Of a stretch of DNA of 6,321 bases, positions 5,770 to 6,321 are shown one piece after another. Each line of letters starts with the position of its first letter. Within the stretch, counting starts at the first letter, position 1. The position numbers and the translations under genes are program-made. Source of the stretch: Spirochaetaceae bacterium (GTDB taxonomy: Bacteria; Spirochaetota; Spirochaetia; Treponematales; Treponemataceae); assembly GCA_017646305.1 (NCBI GenBank), contig JAGCMR010000353.1:1-6321 (forward strand), given 5' to 3'. Under the pieces are notes generated by a model. The model was not told the DNA's origin. It did no database searches and saw only the letters and a list, made by a program, of their open reading frames with translations.

Positions 5770-6177
5770 ATGGCAAAGAAAAAGAAATCCATAGGAATGT
5801 TATACCTTATTGGAATGATTTTGGTAGTTGTAGGCTTTTTCTTACCAATGTTTAAAGCCGGTCCTATTGAACCTAATGGGTTGGATTTTTTAGATTTTGA
5901 TAACTTTGGGTTTGTTACCATTGGTGGCTTACTGATTATCATTGGAGCAGTTTTAGGTGTTGTACTGAACTTTATCAATGCTAAAAACAAAAAGATGCTG
6001 CAGCTGGTGGCTCTCATTCTTTCCATTGCAGGTGGCGTTGTTCTGTTCATTGGTTTTAACGACAATGTTATTTACAAGACCATTGCAAAGGGATTCCTAA
6101 AGCATGCATACATGGGATTCTATGTGGTGCTTGCAGGTTGGGTTGTAGGTGTAGTAGGCTATCTTACTGGAAAATAA
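5770..6177 (+). CDS. Small four-helix membrane protein, function unknown
   Basis: A 135-residue protein I do not recognise as a named family. A lysine-rich start (MAKKKKSIG) leads into four hydrophobic helices at roughly residues 8-26, 48-68, 76-95 and 113-132, with a short acidic stretch between helices 1 and 2 (LDFLDFDNFG) and a basic one between 2 and 3 (NAKNKKM). The positive start suggests the N-terminus is cytoplasmic. The start is secure: AAAGGAG (5756-5762) lies 7 bases before the ATG. It is a single-gene unit, with a candidate promoter just upstream and a terminator just downstream. A decayed copy lies about 1.5 kb away beyond REC2, so the gene was duplicated along with the receiver-kinase material. 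No catalytic or binding motif is visible. Confidence 0.88.
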   Translation: MAKKKKSIGMLYLIGMILVVVGFFLPMFKAGPIEPNGLDFLDFDNFGFVTIGGLLIIIGAVLGVVLNFINAKNKKMLQLVALILSIAGGVVLFIGFNDNVIYKTIAKGFLKHAYMGFYVVLAGWVVGVVGYLTGK

Positions 6178-6203
6178 ATTCCACTAAATTTTTTAGTACT
6201 TTG

Positions 6204-6243
6204 AAAACTCCTGAAAATCATTGTATCTTCAGGAGTTTTTCTT
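6204..6243. terminator. Rho-independent terminator, probably bidirectional
   Basis: AAAACTCCTGAA (6204-6215) pairs perfectly with TTCAGGAGTTTT (6228-6239) around a 12-base loop, followed by TTTTTCTT on the plus strand. It begins 27 bases after the stop of the small membrane protein gene. The A-run on the left side would serve as a T-run for a gene arriving on the minus strand. Confidence 0.88.
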
Positions 6244-6321
6244 CAAATCACCTGTAGCCCACAACACCCCCTCTTACCAAACTCTGCACAAGCCCCTTCC
6301 ACGCAATTTTTTGTATAGATA
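6243..6321 (-). CDS. Possible C-terminal end of a convergent gene (partial)
   Basis: From the right edge the minus strand is open for 25 codons to a TGA at 6243-6245. The translation is cysteine-rich and includes NCVEGACAEFGKRGCCG. The stop falls right beside the bidirectional terminator, as expected of a convergent gene. A second minus-strand frame is also open over most of this stretch, so the frame is uncertain and I do not recognise a family. This may be non-coding. Confidence 0.3.
   Translation of the reverse strand, partial: IYTKNCVEGACAEFGKRGCCGLQVI

Noticed and set aside
5745..6065. Minus-strand open frame of 106 codons opposite the small membrane protein gene
   Set aside because: It is rich in Pro, Thr, Lys and Ser, has no ribosome binding site, and mirrors the codons of a well-supported gene on the other strand.

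Overview
The window is AT-rich bacterial DNA with mostly strong Shine-Dalgarno sites (AGGAGG type), candidate extended -10 promoters, hybrid histidine kinases and CheY-like receivers. This suits a low-GC anaerobe such as a clostridial or related Firmicute; a spirochaete is not excluded. No gene here fixes the genus.

Layout. On the minus strand, read from high to low coordinates, there is a ZIP-family metal transporter (3365-4195), then a single-domain receiver REC1 (2891-3259), then a large membrane hybrid histidine kinase (254-2872), then the first 40 codons of a cation/proton antiporter (1-122, cut by the window edge). REC1 and the kinase are 18 bases apart and form a clear operon. The kinase carries HisKA, HATPase, REC and HPt modules, so with REC1 it supplies all four phosphotransfer stations of a His-Asp-His-Asp relay. 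Neither protein has a DNA-binding output domain.

The right half is a damaged second copy of similar material. REC2 (4536-5303, minus) is a pseudo-receiver fused to a receiver that matches REC1 at 95 of 122 residues. Just after it lies a 10-codon stub of a second kinase gene, with good ribosome binding site, ATG and a stop at codon 4; the rest of that kinase is gone. Abutting the stub is a decayed plus-strand copy (about 4221-4474) of the small four-helix membrane protein gene that survives intact at 5770-6177. A strong bidirectional hairpin terminator now sits inside that pseudogene. Between REC2 and the intact small gene is a broken transposase end (5362-5676), which may explain the rearrangements.

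The right edge has a bidirectional terminator (6204-6243) and perhaps the last codons of a convergent gene.

The most interesting points are the fossil duplication (orphan receiver, kinase stub, decayed membrane-protein copy), the terminator that seems to have formed from pseudogene sequence, the possible leaderless start of REC2, and the link of a four-station phosphorelay to metal and cation transporters. I do not see a clear new defence or mobile system.
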